Shown piece after piece: positions 1 to 7,619 of a DNA stretch of 27,911 nucleotides. The first letter of the stretch is position 1; each line of letters starts with the position of its first letter. The translations under genes and the position numbers were made by a program. The stretch spans positions 1-27,911 of the forward strand of contig JAZDHD010000264.1 in the NCBI GenBank assembly GCA_043806215.1, written 5' to 3'. The notes under the pieces were generated by a model that saw nothing but the letters and a program-made list of their open reading frames with translations, had not been told where the DNA came from and did not search any database. This stretch comes from JAVHLK01 sp043806215 (GTDB lineage Bacteria > Desulfobacterota > Desulfomonilia > Desulfomonilales > Desulfomonilaceae).

Positions 1-59
1 GCCCTGAGCATGTCCCACATTTTCTTGCCGACAACCGTGCGAACAGGCTGACGATGGGC

Positions 60-345
60 GAACCGATTTGAGATACCGACCAGCGAGTGCCCCGCAGGGG
101 CTCACCGTGAGTAGCCACGGGTTTTAACCCGTGGAAAGGAGCAACCCCCAGTTCTCTGAACCGGCCCTGAAGGGGCCGACCAATGACTCAACGCATCCGT
201 TGCCCGGTTTGTGGACCCCTTCAGGGTCCTTAACCCTCTATTATTGTTAACCGTTTCCATGGGTTGAAATCCCGCGTCCCGCGGGACTATTCACAGTATG
301 CCCTTTCAGGGCATGAGTCCGGTTGCCGGCGACCGAGGATATGGC
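60..345. repeat. Palindrome-dense intergenic repeat region
   Basis: No convincing gene lies in the first 756 bases. This stretch is a chain of short inverted repeats. They include a perfect palindrome built on CCACGGGTTTTAACCCGTGG near 116-135, CCCTGAAGGGG, GACCCCTTCAGGGTC, GTCCCGCGGGAC and GCCCTTTCAGGGC. Such chains resemble the REP-like intergenic repeats of many environmental proteobacteria. No adjacent transposase is visible in the window. A further piece near 356-378 (CAGGAGCCTGGGAACGAG) recurs near 11817-11835. Confidence 0.6.
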
Positions 346-502
346 TAATGCTCAGGGCAGGAGCCTGGGAACGAGAGGAAGGCCCTGGGGGCGCTCCCGA
401 GACAGAACCCGGCAGAGGGTAATACGTCACCGAATGTCCGTCTGAAACAGGTAGTGCTCTCTTGAACATATTCGGCGACGTATTCCATCGCAGCGTATTG
501 TG

Positions 503-759
503 GTGTCGCTCCTTGAATATTGCGGACACCTTCACGTTTGTCATTGCGAGCCGTAGGGGTAGGCCCCCGTGCCTACCCTGGGCGGCCACAGAGGGCCGCC
601 CCTACGGGAGGGCGTGGCAATCTCAGCCTTTCATGGGGCATTGAGATTGCTTTCCCGCGTTCTGCGCGGGACTGCGCTCCTCGCAATGACAGGAACGACA
701 TGCGGGATCCTTGAGGAACTGGATTAGGATTACCGCAAAATTCAAAGCGCGTCACTCTA
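503..759. repeat. Long intergenic repeat R1, copy 1 (with nested palindrome)
   Basis: This segment matches 3646-3859 along nearly its whole length and in the same orientation. Both copies start with GTGTCGCTCCTTGAAT and share CGGACACCTTCACGTTTG, GAGGGCGTGGCAATCTC and GGATCCTTGAGGAACTGG. Copy 1 is longer because the core CATTGCGAGCC is followed by a 53-bp palindromic block (553-605) that copy 2 lacks. The right end runs into the stop codon of the M16 protease gene. Confidence 0.85.
553..605. repeat. Two-hairpin palindromic element P, copy 1
   Basis: The block starts GTAGGGG and ends CCCCTAC, which are inverted termini. It holds two hairpins: GGGTAGGC/GCCTACCC and GGGCGGCC/GGCCGCCC. Similar blocks occur at 11381-11434 and, in reverse order, at 11625-11676. 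Here it sits inside repeat R1, whose other copy lacks it. Confidence 0.8.
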
Positions 760-3414
760 GCTGCTCTTCTCCGGTAGGACCTTCACAATTGCCGCATGAT
801 CCGGGTTAAGGTATTTTCGGGCCGCTTTCAGTAGTTGATCCGAAGTAACCTTCGATATTCGCTTGACAAATTCCGGATCGTAATCATATCCGAGCCCGAA
901 CAAATCATTCAGCGCGATATTTTCGGCTCTTGCCCACGGGCTTTGGAGTGCTATCTTCCGGCGCCCGATCACGTTGCTGATCGAACGGCCGAGTTCTTCG
1001 TTGCCGACAGGCGCTTCCCGTATTCGTTCAATCTCCCGGAAAAGGCCCTTCAATGCTTGATCCGCCTTGGCCGGGTCCGTAGCAATGTAAAAGCCGAACA
1101 TTCCCGGATCCTTGCCCGGTCTGACGAACGACGTCACCGTGTAGGCAAGGGATTGCTTGTCCCGCAGTTCGGCGAATAGTCGGCCTCCCATGCCCGAAAG
1201 GATATTGTTGAGCACCTCCAGGGCATATCGATCATCGTCCTGGAGAGAAGTGCCCCGGAAGCCGATTGCAAGGTGCACCTTGGCCCTTGGGAGGCGGATG
1301 GTCTTCTCCCGAACCTCGGTGAGAACCTTTTCCCCGGGGATTTCAGGGGCGTCCGAAGGCTTCGCCGGGATCTCTCCAAAAAGCTTGGTGATCACGTCCA
1401 GGGTCTTGTCCACATCCATGTCGCCCACACCGGTGATAACGGTGCCCGACGGCACGGCAAAGCGCCGGTGGGTCTTGACGAGATCGTCTCTCGTGAACCG
1501 CCCGACGGTATCCTGAGTTCCCTCTCTGTTAAACCCGTACGGATGGTTGCCGAACAAGGTCTCGTTCAGGTTTCTAATGGCGAACTGTATCGGCCGGTCC
1601 GGTTCGGTCTTTATGCTGTTGACGATCAGCTTCCTCTCCCGTTCCATCTTGTCCGCAGGAAATGAAGGCGTAAAATAGAGATCGTGCAGGAGTTTCAGGC
1701 CGTCCTCGAGATTCCGGCTGAAAAAGGTCGCATCCAAACCAAAAGAATCATTTCCCGAAAACGTGTTGAGCCGACCGCCCAAGTCTTCGACCTTTCGTGC
1801 TATCGCTTCCTCGGCCATGGCGTCCGTGCCCTTGTCGAGCATGCGCGCTATGAAATTCATGACTCCCTGGGTCTCCTCCGTCTCGAAGCGCTTCCCTCCA
1901 AGACTCGCCATCCTGAAGGAGACCACCGGATTGGAACTGTCAGGGATCAAGACTACCCGCATGCCGTTGGGAAGCGTCCGGGTGAGATCCTCCGAGTCGG
2001 AGCCGCGGCTCGCCGCCTTGGTCTGAGACGGTGAATACGATTCCACAAGAGCGGTAAGTTGATCGATGCGGAACCCCGGGGCGTCTTTCTCGGGCAACAA
2101 CGCGGTAATGGTGGCGTTTTCGGGCGCAAGATACGTCTTCACCGCTTGGGACACTTCAGATCCGGTCACTCCGGAATTGATCTTGAGATATTGGCCCTCC
2201 AACTCCGCAGCGCCCATATCGGCCTCAAAGGTGCCCAGGTTCCGCGCAATTCCTCCCACCGTCTGCCTCTCATAGAGATACGACGACTCTATATTGATCT
2301 TGGCCCTCCGGAGTTCCTCCGGAGTGGGAGGCTGGTCGGCAAGCTTCTGAATTTGCTGCATTATCTCCTTGGTTGCCGGTTCCAGGTTCTTCGCATCGAG
2401 AGTTGCGGAAACGACAAAAAGGCCGGGATCACGAGGTGTTACGGCAGAGGCATGAATCGAATTGACCACTTGCTGGTCCTTCTTCAAGACCTCGATCAAC
2501 CTCGAGCTTTGTCGCGCCCCCAGGATATCCGCAGCCAAATCAAGTGCGTTGACGTCCGCTCCCCGTGCCGAAGGCACATGGAATCCCATCATGAGCCGCG
2601 TCTCACGGGCATTTGCATCCCTGAGCAATGCACCACGCGTTTTCTTCTGCACCGGCTCGGCCGGTCTCGTTGAATTCACGAACCGGGCGGCCTTAAGACC
2701 TGCGGTCATCCGTTCAATCTCCGGACGAAGCTTGTCCGGGTCCACATCTCCCACGACAACCATGAACATGTTCTGCGGCGCGTACCACTTCTTTCGAAAC
2801 GCCATGATGTCATCGCGGGTGAACTTCTCGACGGTCTCTTTGAAGCCGATAACCGGGTACTTGTATGGGCCGACCGTATATGCCGTACTGAAGATCAGCC
2901 TGCTCGCCTTCCTGTCCGGCCGCTCTTCGCCCTCGAGGATCTCTTCGAGTACGACTTTCTTCTCTTTCTCCAGTTCAACGGGATCGATGACCGGATTAAG
3001 AACAGCATCAGTTATGATATCAAGACCTTGTAAGACCTTGTCCGATGGGACCGTTACGAAGAAAACCGTCCGGTCCCAACTGGTGTACGCGTTGGTATCG
3101 CCGCCGAGAGCCTCGATCTCCGAGGATATCTTGCCGACTCCCCTCCTCTCGGTCCCTTTGAAAGCCATGTGTTCGATCAGGTGACTAATTCCGCGTTGTT
3201 CATCATTTTCGTCTGCGCTCCCCACAAGAACCCACATCTGGATGGTGGCCACCTTTCGATTAGGGTCCTGTTTGACGATTACCTCGAGTCCGTTGGGTAG
3301 AGTGAATCGGGTCAACGTTTTGTCGTTTGCCTCCGAAAGTAATGGTATCATGCATTGTAAAGCGAACAAGAGAACTATTGCATGGATGAAGCATGTCCGA
3401 ATAACTGCTGTCAT
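757..3414 (-). CDS. M16 family zinc metalloprotease (processing protease/pitrilysin type, two-module)
   Basis: This encodes a secreted or periplasmic M16 (inverzincin) peptidase of 885 residues. The N-terminal module carries the inverted zinc motif H-L-I-E-H at about residues 78-82. The third zinc ligand is a Glu near 157-158, in a segment rich in E and K that ends in VVLEEI. The C-terminal module aligns in style with M16 C domains, but at the equivalent place reads FIARML, so it lacks the metal motif and is presumably structural. I start at the ATG at 3414 because GGAGG lies five bases upstream and the first 29 residues form a signal peptide (hydrophobic AIVLLFALQ). Upstream in-frame codons look non-coding. 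It lies downstream of the flavin oxidoreductase on the same strand but is separated by a repeat, so co-transcription is doubtful. Substrate unknown. Confidence 0.92.
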   Translation of the reverse strand: MTAVIRTCFIHAIVLLFALQCMIPLLSEANDKTLTRFTLPNGLEVIVKQDPNRKVATIQMWVLVGSADENDEQRGISHLIEHMAFKGTERRGVGKISSEIEALGGDTNAYTSWDRTVFFVTVPSDKVLQGLDIITDAVLNPVIDPVELEKEKKVVLEEILEGEERPDRKASRLIFSTAYTVGPYKYPVIGFKETVEKFTRDDIMAFRKKWYAPQNMFMVVVGDVDPDKLRPEIERMTAGLKAARFVNSTRPAEPVQKKTRGALLRDANARETRLMMGFHVPSARGADVNALDLAADILGARQSSRLIEVLKKDQQVVNSIHASAVTPRDPGLFVVSATLDAKNLEPATKEIMQQIQKLADQPPTPEELRRAKINIESSYLYERQTVGGIARNLGTFEADMGAAELEGQYLKINSGVTGSEVSQAVKTYLAPENATITALLPEKDAPGFRIDQLTALVESYSPSQTKAASRGSDSEDLTRTLPNGMRVVLIPDSSNPVVSFRMASLGGKRFETEETQGVMNFIARMLDKGTDAMAEEAIARKVEDLGGRLNTFSGNDSFGLDATFFSRNLEDGLKLLHDLYFTPSFPADKMERERKLIVNSIKTEPDRPIQFAIRNLNETLFGNHPYGFNREGTQDTVGRFTRDDLVKTHRRFAVPSGTVITGVGDMDVDKTLDVITKLFGEIPAKPSDAPEIPGEKVLTEVREKTIRLPRAKVHLAIGFRGTSLQDDDRYALEVLNNILSGMGGRLFAELRDKQSLAYTVTSFVRPGKDPGMFGFYIATDPAKADQALKGLFREIERIREAPVGNEELGRSISNVIGRRKIALQSPWARAENIALNDLFGLGYDYDPEFVKRISKVTSDQLLKAARKYLNPDHAAIVKVLPEKSS

Positions 3415-3547
3415 AGAAGCCTCCACAAGTAGTATGCGGCACCAACCGGTATCCCGCCCGAGTTCTGGGTCGTATTCGCTCAAGGATCCGCGTTCCCCAT
3501 TCATTTACGACCCGCCCGTGCAGGTGAGTATCGAATCCGGCCCCGTG

Positions 3548-3593
3548 CGTCAGGCTCCGGTGGGAGACTGCCGATCCACCGGCGGGCCTGACG
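3548..3593. other. Long inverted repeat upstream of the M16 gene
   Basis: CGTCAGGC (3548-3555) pairs with GCCTGACG (3586-3593), and inside it CCGGTGG (3557-3563) pairs with CCACCGG (3576-3582). This gives about 15 base pairs closing a 12-base loop. It lies about 130 bases upstream of the M16 start. There is no T tract on either side, so it is not a typical intrinsic terminator. It could be a leader hairpin or another intergenic palindrome. Confidence 0.45.
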
Positions 3594-3645
3594 TGCGCAT
3601 TACGCATATGTGACACTGATTGAGTGATTCGGTTCCTTGACTATA

Positions 3646-3859
3646 GTGTCGCTCCTTGAATACTGCGGACACCTTCACGTTTGTCATTGCGAGCCCGAGG
3701 CTTTGGGAGGGCGTGGCAATCTCGGCCTTTCATGAATCATTGAGATTGCTTTCCCGTGTTCTGCGCGGGAAAGCGCTCCTCGCAATTAAAGAAACGACCG
3801 GCGGGATCCTTGAGGAACTGGATTAGGATCACCGCGAAATTCAACGCGCATCACTATAG
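3646..3859. repeat. Long intergenic repeat R1, copy 2
   Basis: Direct-orientation copy of the repeat at 503-759, about 214 bp long, without the nested 53-bp palindrome. At the place of the insertion it has the short sequence CGAGGCTTTGG. Internal hairpin material includes CCCGTGTTCTGCGCGGG. Together the two copies bracket the M16 protease gene. Confidence 0.85.
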
Positions 3860-3926
3860 TTCCGTGACCGGCAAAGGAGCAGGAAGCTCATGTCGGCGCC
3901 ATTGGGGGATGCGTCACGGTGAAGAT

Positions 3927-5057
3927 CTATGCCTCTGCGCGCTTCTCCCGGAGCTTTCTCTCTACCATGCAGTAGACGCCGTTCCCCTCGGCCGCGGCTT
4001 CGAAGCATCCGTTGCACGAGATACATGCGGCCTTGGAAGTGTCGCCGCTTTTCCAGCGATTGATAAGGTGAGGTTCGCGGATAAACGGACGGCACATGGC
4101 TGCGTAGTCGGCCTTACCTTCGGAGAGAATTCTTGAAATCACGCTCGGCGACCGGATTCCTCCAACCGTGATGACGGGAACCCGTAAGGCCTGTTTGAAC
4201 ATCGCGGCCAGGTCCAGCAGATACGCTTCATCTTCCTCCGTGCGGACTTTCTTGCGGGAGGGACTGAAAGCCTCGCCGGCCGCCCGGCTTCCCGCACTCA
4301 CCTCAATGGCGTCAATGCCGTCGTCCGTGAGACGTTTGGCCACGTACAAAGACTCATCCGGCACCAGCCCGCCTTCGTAGAAGTCGTGACCGCTCAGCTT
4401 GATCATTACGGGATAATCGCTCCCCACCGCGCTGCGGACGGCTTCCATGACTTCTCCCAAGAATCTGTAGCGGCTCTTTATGTCGCCTCCGTAACCGTCC
4501 CCCCTCCGGTTGAAAAAGCCTGAGAGGAATTGATTAATCCCATACCCGTGAGCGCCGTGAAGCTGGATTGCATCGAAACCCGCGGTCTTCGAGCGCGACG
4601 CTGCCGCGGCATATGCCTCGATGAGCTGCCTGATTTCCGCGCGGGTCATCTCCTCGGCCTGGTTTTGCGTCAACGGGTCGGTGATTGCGGAGGGCCCCCA
4701 GATTTGACCCGGTTCGGGAAACAGATCCGGAACGGCCTTGGCTCCCGTGTGCACTATCTGGGCGGCTACTTTGCCGTTCTCCGCGTGGACCGCAGATGCC
4801 ATTCGACTCAACCCCTCGATCTGCGAATCGTGGTAGTTGCCCACCTGGTACTTTATCCCGACTCCATTGGGCAGAACATACTGGAATCCGGTTATAATGA
4901 GCCCGACACCGCCACGGGCCAGTTCTCCATAGATCTCCGCGGCTTTATCGACGACATGGCCTTCGGCATCCCCAACGCCCGACCAGGTGGCGCTCCGGAC
5001 GGACCGATTATCGAGATCGAGTGACTTAACGGCCGTCTTCTCGAACAACTCAGGCAT
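3927..5057 (-). CDS. Old Yellow Enzyme-type NADH:flavin oxidoreductase with C-terminal Cys cluster
   Basis: This 376-residue protein has the FMN-binding TIM-barrel of the NADH:flavin oxidoreductase/NADH oxidase family. It shows the family segments QLHGAHGYGINQFLSGFFNRR (about 165-185), an N-terminal PELFEKTAVKSL start and ITVGGIRSP. The C-terminus carries C-x2-C-x2-C-x11-C (CISCNGCF then a later Cys). This is the pattern that binds [4Fe-4S] in the long 2,4-dienoyl-CoA reductase/trimethylamine dehydrogenase subfamily. Those relatives continue for about 300 more residues with FAD/NAD domains, which are absent here. The start is supported by GAGGAGGG, separated from ATG by a short T run. Reduction of an activated C=C bond is likely, but the substrate and electron donor cannot be read from sequence. 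It lies just downstream of tRNA-Sec on the same strand. Confidence 0.9.
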   Translation of the reverse strand: MPELFEKTAVKSLDLDNRSVRSATWSGVGDAEGHVVDKAAEIYGELARGGVGLIITGFQYVLPNGVGIKYQVGNYHDSQIEGLSRMASAVHAENGKVAAQIVHTGAKAVPDLFPEPGQIWGPSAITDPLTQNQAEEMTRAEIRQLIEAYAAAASRSKTAGFDAIQLHGAHGYGINQFLSGFFNRRGDGYGGDIKSRYRFLGEVMEAVRSAVGSDYPVMIKLSGHDFYEGGLVPDESLYVAKRLTDDGIDAIEVSAGSRAAGEAFSPSRKKVRTEEDEAYLLDLAAMFKQALRVPVITVGGIRSPSVISRILSEGKADYAAMCRPFIREPHLINRWKSGDTSKAACISCNGCFEAAAEGNGVYCMVERKLREKRAEA

Positions 5058-5072
5058 GAAAAAACCCTCCTC

Positions 5073-5094
5073 GCCGCGGCATCTTCCCCGCGGC
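5073..5094 (-). other. GC hairpin between tRNA-Sec and the flavin oxidoreductase
   Basis: GCCGCGG (5073-5079) pairs perfectly with CCGCGGC (5088-5094) across an 8-base loop. On the minus strand it follows the tRNA-Sec gene. About 8 bases further on come the ribosome binding site and a six-T run. It may mark the 3' end of the tRNA transcript or a leader hairpin of the oxidoreductase mRNA. The offset T run makes it a poor standard terminator. Confidence 0.4.
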
Positions 5095-5149
5095 CGACTG
5101 CTGTAATACTCAAGGGCGACATTCGGATCGCGGATGCGCGCCGGACCAA

Positions 5150-5247
5150 TGGCGGAGGTGCATGGGAATCGAACCCACCCAGAACGGTACTAGCGCCCTG
5201 CCGACGGTTTTGAAGACCGCGGAGCCCACCAGGACTCTTCCACCTCC
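5150..5247 (-). tRNA. selC: tRNA-Sec (anticodon TCA)
   Basis: The minus strand reads GGAGGTGGAAGAGTCC at the 5' end and ends GATTCCCATGCACCTCCGCCA, so the acceptor stem GGAGGTG/CACCTCC is complete and CCA is encoded. The T-loop is GGTTCGATTCC. The anticodon loop is CTTCAAA, with TCA at 5211-5213, which decodes UGA. A long variable arm and a total of 98 bases fit selenocysteine tRNA rather than serine tRNA or a suppressor. This is the tRNA that would be needed to read the TGA of the thioredoxin gene at 25831-26691. The selA, selB and selD genes are not in this window. Confidence 0.95.
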
Positions 5248-5270
5248 ATGGGTCAATCTCGGAACTGTCT

Positions 5271-5299
5271 ATTCTACACCCATGAAACTCGTTTTTCCA
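5271..5299 (-). promoter_or_regulatory. Probable promoter of tRNA-Sec
   Basis: On the minus strand TAGAAT (5271-5276) is a good -10 box, 23 bases upstream of the mature tRNA 5' end. Seventeen bases further upstream TGGAAA (5294-5299) is a partial -35 match. Confidence 0.45.
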
Positions 5300-5650
5300 G
5301 CGCGTCCGCACGGAAAAATCCACCTGGCGGCAATAACAGCCCCGTCCGGTCGAACCGGCGACCCCATGAGAGGGCGGGCCGATATCCGTTACGCTCATTC
5401 TTTTCTGCCCGCCAAACGTACAGCCGCCCCCCCCCTTATCTAAGGTTCCGGCACGACGGATCGCGTGACCGCGCCGAATACTCCGCTGACCTCTTAGGTA
5501 TGCTTTTTATACGCTATCTTAGCTAGTTATCGTGTCTCCTGAGATTCTATCTGCACGACATCTCATTTTACTATTTAAAAAAGCTTGACAACATGTGCAT
5601 AACATGATTGTTTTGTTTTTAGCGACAAACCAAACCTAATCCTTCCTTTG
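5300..5650. other. Intergenic region upstream of the MoaE-like gene
   Basis: No gene is supported here. The left part is GC-rich. From about 5500 the sequence becomes AT-rich, and a TTGACA box lies at 5585-5590 without a clear -10 partner at normal spacing. A perfect intrinsic terminator follows at 5651-5677. The AT-rich block is therefore likely a promoter/leader zone for a short transcript that ends before the MoaE-like gene. Confidence 0.35.
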
Positions 5651-5677
5651 GCCCGTTTCCGAACGGGCTTTTTTTTT
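5651..5677 (+). terminator. Intrinsic terminator upstream of the MoaE-like gene
   Basis: GCCCGTT (5651-5657) pairs with AACGGGC (5662-5668) over the loop TCCG and is followed by nine T. No protein gene ends just before it. It may end a small RNA or act as an attenuator about 94 bases upstream of the MoaE-like start. Confidence 0.85.
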
Positions 5678-5770
5678 GCACCGAGTAATATGTGGCCCCA
5701 TAGGGGGCGGCGTACGTTAATGTGTCACCGTATTTTGGGGGCGCAATACGTTGGGAAAAGGAGAAAGAGT

Positions 5771-6151
5771 ATGGCTCACAAGGCAGTTTCAGTGGACGAT
5801 CTGATCGCGAGGGTGAAGATCTCCCCGAAGATTCGTGAGGCAGGAATGCTTCTGTGTCACAACGGTATCGTGAGGAAATCGGACCGATCGGGAGCGAATC
5901 TCGTTGAGTCGCTCCGAGTCCGCGTCGACCGGGAAAAGATCGAGGAGATCCGCTTGTGGGGAGAATCGCTCCCGGGGATAGTCGCGGTGGCAATAGAAGC
6001 ACTGGAGGGAGAATTCCAGGTGGGAGAAGATTTGCTTTACGTCGTGGTTGCCGGAGACATAAGGGAGAACGTCTTTCAGGCGACCAGAGAGATCATTGAG
6101 AGGATCAAGGCCGAAGGGGTCGATAAGACCGAGATCTACGGTGCTAAGTGA
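5771..6151 (+). CDS. MoaE-like molybdopterin synthase catalytic subunit family protein
   Basis: The 126-residue product has the hallmark GMLLCHNGIVRKSDRSG (about residues 25-41) and a C-terminal VVVAGDIRENVFQATREII (about 94-112). Both are typical of MoaE-family proteins in sulfate reducers and relatives. MoaE with the small sulfur carrier MoaD converts precursor Z to molybdopterin in the cytoplasm. It is at the short end of MoaE length, and the usual partners moaD, moaA and moaC are not adjacent, so a divergent MoaE-like role is possible. The ATG at 5771 is chosen because AAAAGGAG precedes it by six bases. An earlier in-frame start at 5648 would run through the terminator. It converges on trmFO, leaving only 26 bases between the stop codons. 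Confidence 0.75.
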   Translation: MAHKAVSVDDLIARVKISPKIREAGMLLCHNGIVRKSDRSGANLVESLRVRVDREKIEEIRLWGESLPGIVAVAIEALEGEFQVGEDLLYVVVAGDIRENVFQATREIIERIKAEGVDKTEIYGAK

Positions 6152-6177
6152 CGGGGAGAAGGCCGGCACGGCCCACC

Positions 6178-7518
6178 CTACGGGATTGTCGCCGATTGCC
6201 GCAACCCGTCGATCCGGTCGATCCATTTCCGGGTGTCGGCAATCGCCCTCGCTGCGACCACTTCCTTCTTGCGCTTTTTCCCCGTTCCCGGGGGCGGAGG
6301 ATCCATGAGGCCGAAGTTCACGTTCATCGGTTCATATCTCTTGGATGCGGTGTCTCTCGTATGTTTGAGAAGTCCTCCCGCGGCGGTGGACGAGGGCGGA
6401 GGCGCTGGAGTGACGCCGCAGGCCAGGAGCCCCGCCATGATTCCCACGATCAGACCTGAAGCCGCCGACTCGATGTACCCCTCCACCCCGGTAATTTGGC
6501 CGGCGAAGAAGACGTGCGGCAATGCCTTGGACCTGGAAAACTCATCCAGCAGTCTCGGCGAATCCAAATAGGTGTTGCGGTGAATTGAGCCCAGACGGGC
6601 AAACGTCGCAGATTCCAGGCCGGGAATGGTACGGAACACCCTCTCCTGCTCCCCGTGAGTCATCTTGGTCTGGAATCCCACAAGATTGTACAGGGTTTTG
6701 TCCCGGTTCTCGGCACGGAGCTGGACCACCGCGTAGGGGCGTCTCCCTGTCGCAGGATCCGTGAGCCCTACGGGCTTCATCGGGCCGAATGCCAGGGTCT
6801 CCGGTCCCCGCCGAGCGATTTCCTCGATGGGAAGGCATCCCTCGAAATGGGGTATCTTCTCGAAGGGATACGGGTCCACTTTCTTTGCACTGACGATTGC
6901 ATCGACGAAGTTCCTGTACGTCGCTTCGTCCATCGCTGCGTTCAGGTAATCGCCCTCGCCTTCTTCGTAGCGGGAGGCGGTGAAGAGCTTCCCCATGTCC
7001 AGAGAGTCGGCATCCACAATCGGAGCGATGGCGTCGTAAAACGAGAGCCCCTCCGAGCCCAGAGACCGGGCAATGTCGTCGGCCAGCGAGTCCGAGGTCA
7101 GCGGTCCCGTGGCCACGATCACCATGCCTTCGTCCACACCGGGAATCCTCGTGATCTCCTTGCGCTCGAGAGACACCAGCGCATTGCGGGACAGTTGCTC
7201 GGTAATAAAATGGGAAAAACCTTCCCTGTCCACGGCAAGTGCCTTACCTGCCGGCACCGTGACGGCATCGGCCGCGGACAGGATGAGCGAATCCATCATA
7301 CGCATTTCTTCTTTGAGCAGCCCGGCCGCGGAATTCAAGGAAGCCGACCTGAACGAATTGGAACATACCAACTCGCCGAGGTCTGCCGAACCATGCGCGG
7401 GAGAGAAACGCTCGGGCTTCATTTCCACCAGACGAACCCGTATTCCCCGTTTTACCAGTTGCCAAACCGCTTCGCAGCCTGCCAACCCGCCTCCCAATAC
7501 CGTAATCCTCATGCGCAC
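6178..7518 (-). CDS. trmFO: tRNA (uracil-54-C5)-methyltransferase, folate/FAD-dependent
   Basis: This 446-residue flavoprotein makes ribothymidine at tRNA position 54, using methylenetetrahydrofolate as carbon donor. The FAD-binding start VLGGGLAGCEA lies at residues 7-17. The family signature GELVCSNSFRS (about 49-58) carries the conserved active-site Cys at 52, and a second conserved Cys sits in HFEGCLPIEE. The GidA-like C-terminal part includes VEGYIESAASGLIVGI. Length and motifs match bacterial TrmFO. It is distinguished from MnmG (GidA) by shorter length and by these motifs. The last 45 residues are lysine/arginine rich. It lies downstream of the RlpA-like gene on the same strand, about 100 bases away. 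Confidence 0.95.
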   Translation of the reverse strand: MRMRITVLGGGLAGCEAVWQLVKRGIRVRLVEMKPERFSPAHGSADLGELVCSNSFRSASLNSAAGLLKEEMRMMDSLILSAADAVTVPAGKALAVDREGFSHFITEQLSRNALVSLERKEITRIPGVDEGMVIVATGPLTSDSLADDIARSLGSEGLSFYDAIAPIVDADSLDMGKLFTASRYEEGEGDYLNAAMDEATYRNFVDAIVSAKKVDPYPFEKIPHFEGCLPIEEIARRGPETLAFGPMKPVGLTDPATGRRPYAVVQLRAENRDKTLYNLVGFQTKMTHGEQERVFRTIPGLESATFARLGSIHRNTYLDSPRLLDEFSRSKALPHVFFAGQITGVEGYIESAASGLIVGIMAGLLACGVTPAPPPSSTAAGGLLKHTRDTASKRYEPMNVNFGLMDPPPPGTGKKRKKEVVAARAIADTRKWIDRIDGLRQSATIP

Positions 7519-7619
7519 CCCTTCGGTTGTTCAATTCATCCCCCATCCCCGTTGCCCGCGCGAAAACGCGTTCCCATTGTAGCAGAATCCCGGGAGACCG
7601 GTAATTCTCTGAAACGGAC

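Noticed and set aside
60..345. CRISPR array
   Set aside because: The repeats are palindromes of different sequence and spacing, with no constant repeat-spacer rhythm.
2059..2673. Long plus-strand ORF inside the M16 protease gene
   Set aside because: Antisense shadow of a clear M16 coding region. Its translation is Arg/Leu-rich and shows no domain.
5150..5247. Integration site of a mobile element at selC
   Set aside because: No integrase gene and no second copy of the tRNA 3' end are seen in the window.
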